Positions 61,904 through 64,000 of a stretch of 64,000 nt of DNA are shown here, piece after piece. The position numbers and the translations under genes were made by a program. Positions within the stretch are counted from its first letter, which is position 1. The number at the start of each line of letters is the position of its first letter. Source of the stretch: TMED27 sp041397865 (GTDB lineage: Bacteria > Pseudomonadota > Alphaproteobacteria > Micavibrionales > Micavibrionaceae); the NCBI GenBank assembly GCA_041397865.1, contig JAWKVT010000001.1, forward strand, positions 1,054,001-1,118,000. Reading direction: 5' to 3'. Below the pieces are notes generated by a model that searched no databases, was not told where the DNA came from, and worked only from the letters and a program-made list of their open reading frames with translations.

Positions 61904-62548
61904 CTAATCACAAGATGTAATAATTTTGTTATATTCACCCTCAGCGGCCCGGACAATATCAAAATCCTCCTGCCGTTTCAAAAGCCGCCGCACCACCCGG
62001 CCCGTTGCTGGGAAAAAATGAACACGGCGCATAAACGGCCCGCCAATATCAGCATTGGAAATATTCAACCCCTGACGGCACAAATATTCTTTTACAAAAA
62101 CCATATTCTTAAGCCCCCGCTCATCCGGATCGTCATCACAAACCGCCCCGCCAAAAAGCCGCGTCATAAGCCGCGCCTTTCCTGCGCCATGCTTTTTCAT
62201 CTCCCCGATACACCCCTCCAGCGGCTCAAAAGCTTTAGCCACCAACACCGGGTCAGCCCGGTCAACAAAAGGAAAACAATCCAGCACCGGCTCCGGCAAA
62301 AGAACATAACCCAAAGCCCCCATTTTAAGCTCCTGATCGTAAACGCTCAGCAACATCCCCGCGCCGACGCTGGCCACCAGCATCTCGTCCTCGCGCTGCC
62401 CGTAACCGGTGCGTCCGGGCTGAACATAAATCGGCTTCGCATTAAACTGCGCGTTAAAATACACATCGGAATCAGGCGTAACCCGCCGCTCTCCGCCATA
62501 ACGCCCGCCGCCGCCTGATACATTCTGTGAATCCGATTCATCTGCCAT
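61904..62548 (-). CDS. CheD-like protein lacking the deamidase catalytic residues
   Basis: A 214-residue protein. The CheD fold is visible as MLVASVGAGMLLSVYD, MGALGYVLLPEP, RLFGGAVCDDDPDERGLKNM and DIGGPFMRRVHFFPATGRVV, which follow the family's T-x-GLGSC, G-x-x-H, GGA-x-n-GxRN and D-x-GG blocks. The catalytic Cys is replaced by Gly (64), the His by Tyr (81), and the Thr by Val (58). It cannot act as a standard glutamine deamidase. It has a longer, disordered N-terminus. No chemotaxis genes are near; fcl is upstream. Confidence 0.7.
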   Translation of the reverse strand: MADESDSQNVSGGGGRYGGERRVTPDSDVYFNAQFNAKPIYVQPGRTGYGQREDEMLVASVGAGMLLSVYDQELKMGALGYVLLPEPVLDCFPFVDRADPVLVAKAFEPLEGCIGEMKKHGAGKARLMTRLFGGAVCDDDPDERGLKNMVFVKEYLCRQGLNISNADIGGPFMRRVHFFPATGRVVRRLLKRQEDFDIVRAAEGEYNKIITSCD

Positions 62549-62591
62549 CTCTATAGTATAACCGGAAAATCGGAGACAAAATCTATTAATT

Positions 62592-63545
62592 TTATTTTAC
62601 AGCCATTCCCCGTAAGAACGCGCCATAGCTAAGCGCCAGCCCTTCCTCAAGACCGGTTTTAGGCTCCCACCCGGCTTTTCGAATGCGCCCGCTATCCATA
62701 AGCTTGCGAAACATCCCGTCCGGTTTATTCGTATCAAAAACAATACCCCCCTCAAAACCAACCACACCCGCAATCATAACCGCCAAATCACTAATGGAAA
62801 TATCCTCCCCCGCCCCGATATTCACATGCTGCACGCCCGAATAACGCTTCAACATAAAAACAAGAGCCTCCGCCAAATCATCAACATACAAAAACTCGCG
62901 CAAAGGCTTCCCGCTCCCCCAAACGACAAGCGCCTCCGCCCCGCGCTCTTTCGCGCCATGCGCCTTCATTATCAGCGCCGGAATAACATGCGAACCCTCT
63001 TCATCAAACCGGTCCCCCGGCCCGTAAAGATTACACGGCATCGCCGAAATAAAATCCCGCCCATATTGCTTCCGGTACGCCTCACAAAGCTTAATTCCCG
63101 CAATCTTCGCAATGGCATACGCCTCGTTCGTCGGCTCTAACGCCCCGCCAAGCAGCGCATCCTCAAGCAAAGGCTGCGCCGCCTCCTTCGGATAAATGCA
63201 GGATGAACCAAGAAACAAAAGCTTCTCCACCCCCGCCTCATGCGCCGCGTGAATAATATTCGCCTCAATCATCAAATTGTCATAGAGAAAATCCGCCGGA
63301 TAAGTGTCATTCGCCAGAATACCCCCGACTTTCGCCGCAGCTATCACAACCACATCAGGTTTATTTTCCCCCATCCAGCCATGAACAGCCGCCTGCTCCC
63401 GCAAATCAAAATCGGACGTTACAACCTCACAATCTTCAGATTGCAACCGCCGACACAAAGCCCCGCCAACCATCCCCCGGTGCCCGGCCACCCACACCCG
63501 CTTCCCGGATAAATCAAACGGCGTATCTAACCAGCCATCTTCCAT
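62592..63545 (-). CDS. fcl: GDP-L-fucose synthase
   Basis: A 317-residue extended SDR: VWVAGHRGMVGGALCRRL (nucleotide site), AAAKVGGILANDTYPADFLY, active-site SSCIYPKEA with Ser, and YAIAKIAGIK with Tyr and Lys. It epimerises and reduces the gmd product to GDP-L-fucose. It overlaps gmd by about 19 bp, so both are co-translated. It points to a fucosylated surface glycan. Confidence 0.95.
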   Translation of the reverse strand: MEDGWLDTPFDLSGKRVWVAGHRGMVGGALCRRLQSEDCEVVTSDFDLREQAAVHGWMGENKPDVVVIAAAKVGGILANDTYPADFLYDNLMIEANIIHAAHEAGVEKLLFLGSSCIYPKEAAQPLLEDALLGGALEPTNEAYAIAKIAGIKLCEAYRKQYGRDFISAMPCNLYGPGDRFDEEGSHVIPALIMKAHGAKERGAEALVVWGSGKPLREFLYVDDLAEALVFMLKRYSGVQHVNIGAGEDISISDLAVMIAGVVGFEGGIVFDTNKPDGMFRKLMDSGRIRKAGWEPKTGLEEGLALSYGAFLRGMAVK

Positions 63546-64000
63546 GAGGATTTCTCTTCAGATAACAACGCCCGGTCGGCATTGACCATATCACTGACCA
63601 GCTTTTCAAACCCGGTTTTAGGCTCCCAACCAAATTCAGCCTTCGCCTTCGCCGCATTCCCCAACAAATGATGCACCTCCGCCGGACGGAAAAGCGCCGG
63701 ATCAACCCGCACAACCACCCGCCCGTTTTGATCGGCGCCAACCTCATCCACGCCTGCGCCCCGCCATTCAATCCGCACACCAACATGCGCAAACGCCCGC
63801 TCCACAAATTCCCGCACGCTGTGCGCCTCACCCGTCGCCAAAACATAATCACCCGCCGCCTCTTGCTGCAACATCAACCACATCCCCTCGACATAATCAG
63901 CCGCACTCCCCCAATCGCGCAGCGAATCCAGATTCCCAAGCATAAGCGGATCAGACCGCCCCGCCTCAATCTCACACACCGCCTTGGTGATTTTCCGCGT
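63527..64000 (-). CDS. gmd: GDP-mannose 4,6-dehydratase, C-terminal part (runs off window)
   Basis: The last about 157 codons of Gmd: from TRKITKAVCEIEAGRSDPLM through LGNLDSLRDWG, ADYVEGMWLML and the substrate-binding RPAEVHHLLGNAAKAK. The frame continues beyond the right edge. It converts GDP-mannose to the 4-keto-6-deoxy sugar used by Fcl. It overlaps the fcl start by about 19 bp. Confidence 0.93.
   Translation of the reverse strand, partial: TRKITKAVCEIEAGRSDPLMLGNLDSLRDWGSAADYVEGMWLMLQQEAAGDYVLATGEAHSVREFVERAFAHVGVRIEWRGAGVDEVGADQNGRVVVRVDPALFRPAEVHHLLGNAAKAKAEFGWEPKTGFEKLVSDMVNADRALLSEEKSSWKMAG

Overview
The window comes from a moderate-GC alphaproteobacterium. Several things point that way: a complete Cpa/Tad (Flp) pilus locus of Caulobacter type, a CpdR receiver, hisZ next to purA, the order pal-cpoB-tilS-ftsH...glmM, and a CckA-like hybrid kinase. 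Micavibrionales or Rhodospirillales-like lineages are my best guess, but that is inference. All but one or two genes look chromosomal and ordinary; there is no phage, plasmid, intact IS or CRISPR.

Layout. 1-9.1 kb: receiver plus hybrid kinase, a YjbH-like outer-membrane protein, RluD, an exported protein, a glycosyltransferase and CpdR. 9.25 kb: tRNA-Val. 10.4-27.4 kb: the Tad pilus locus. A secretin-N-domain protein and TadD lie on the plus strand. On the minus strand come two TadE/F-like pseudopilins, TadG, two Flp pilins, CpaA, CpaB, CpaC, CpaD, CpaE, CpaF, TadB and TadC. A membrane protein and a tail-anchored pseudokinase lie just upstream of these. 27.6-31.5 kb: purA, hisZ, glmM. 31.6-40.1 kb: N-formylglutamate amidohydrolase, ftsH, tilS, cpoB, pal, a BON lipoprotein, yraN, rsmI. 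40.2-53.9 kb: a PBP-activator-like lipoprotein, a RimK-like ATP-grasp enzyme, a large LVIVD-repeat exported protein, a TetR regulator, an MscS channel, a peroxiredoxin, TrhO, an ECF sigma factor operon, an EF-hand protein and a dicarboxylate symporter. 54.1-64 kb: a WecA-like transferase with a decayed copy of its own 3' end, split MnmC (mnmD and the oxidase gene), an M3 peptidase, a candidate structured RNA, a CtlX-like hydrolase, a CheD-like protein lacking its catalytic residues, and GDP-fucose synthesis genes (fcl, partial gmd) running off the end.

The most unusual content is between the genes. At least seven intergenic elements of about 95-150 bp fold into long nested hairpins around a shared GCGTA...TACG core. 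Arm sequences differ between copies while pairing is largely kept. Three copies stay open in one reading frame end to end and would encode a conserved peptide of about 36 residues, with a compensating +1/-1 pair in one copy. Two others have TATAGTC terminal repeats, and three solo copies of that end are present. One element sits between the two halves of mnmC and supplies the mnmD stop codon. A composite 270-bp element with 20/21-matching terminal repeats abuts the tadC stop codon. Together they resemble Rickettsia palindromic elements or MITEs in style, but I do not recognise the family.
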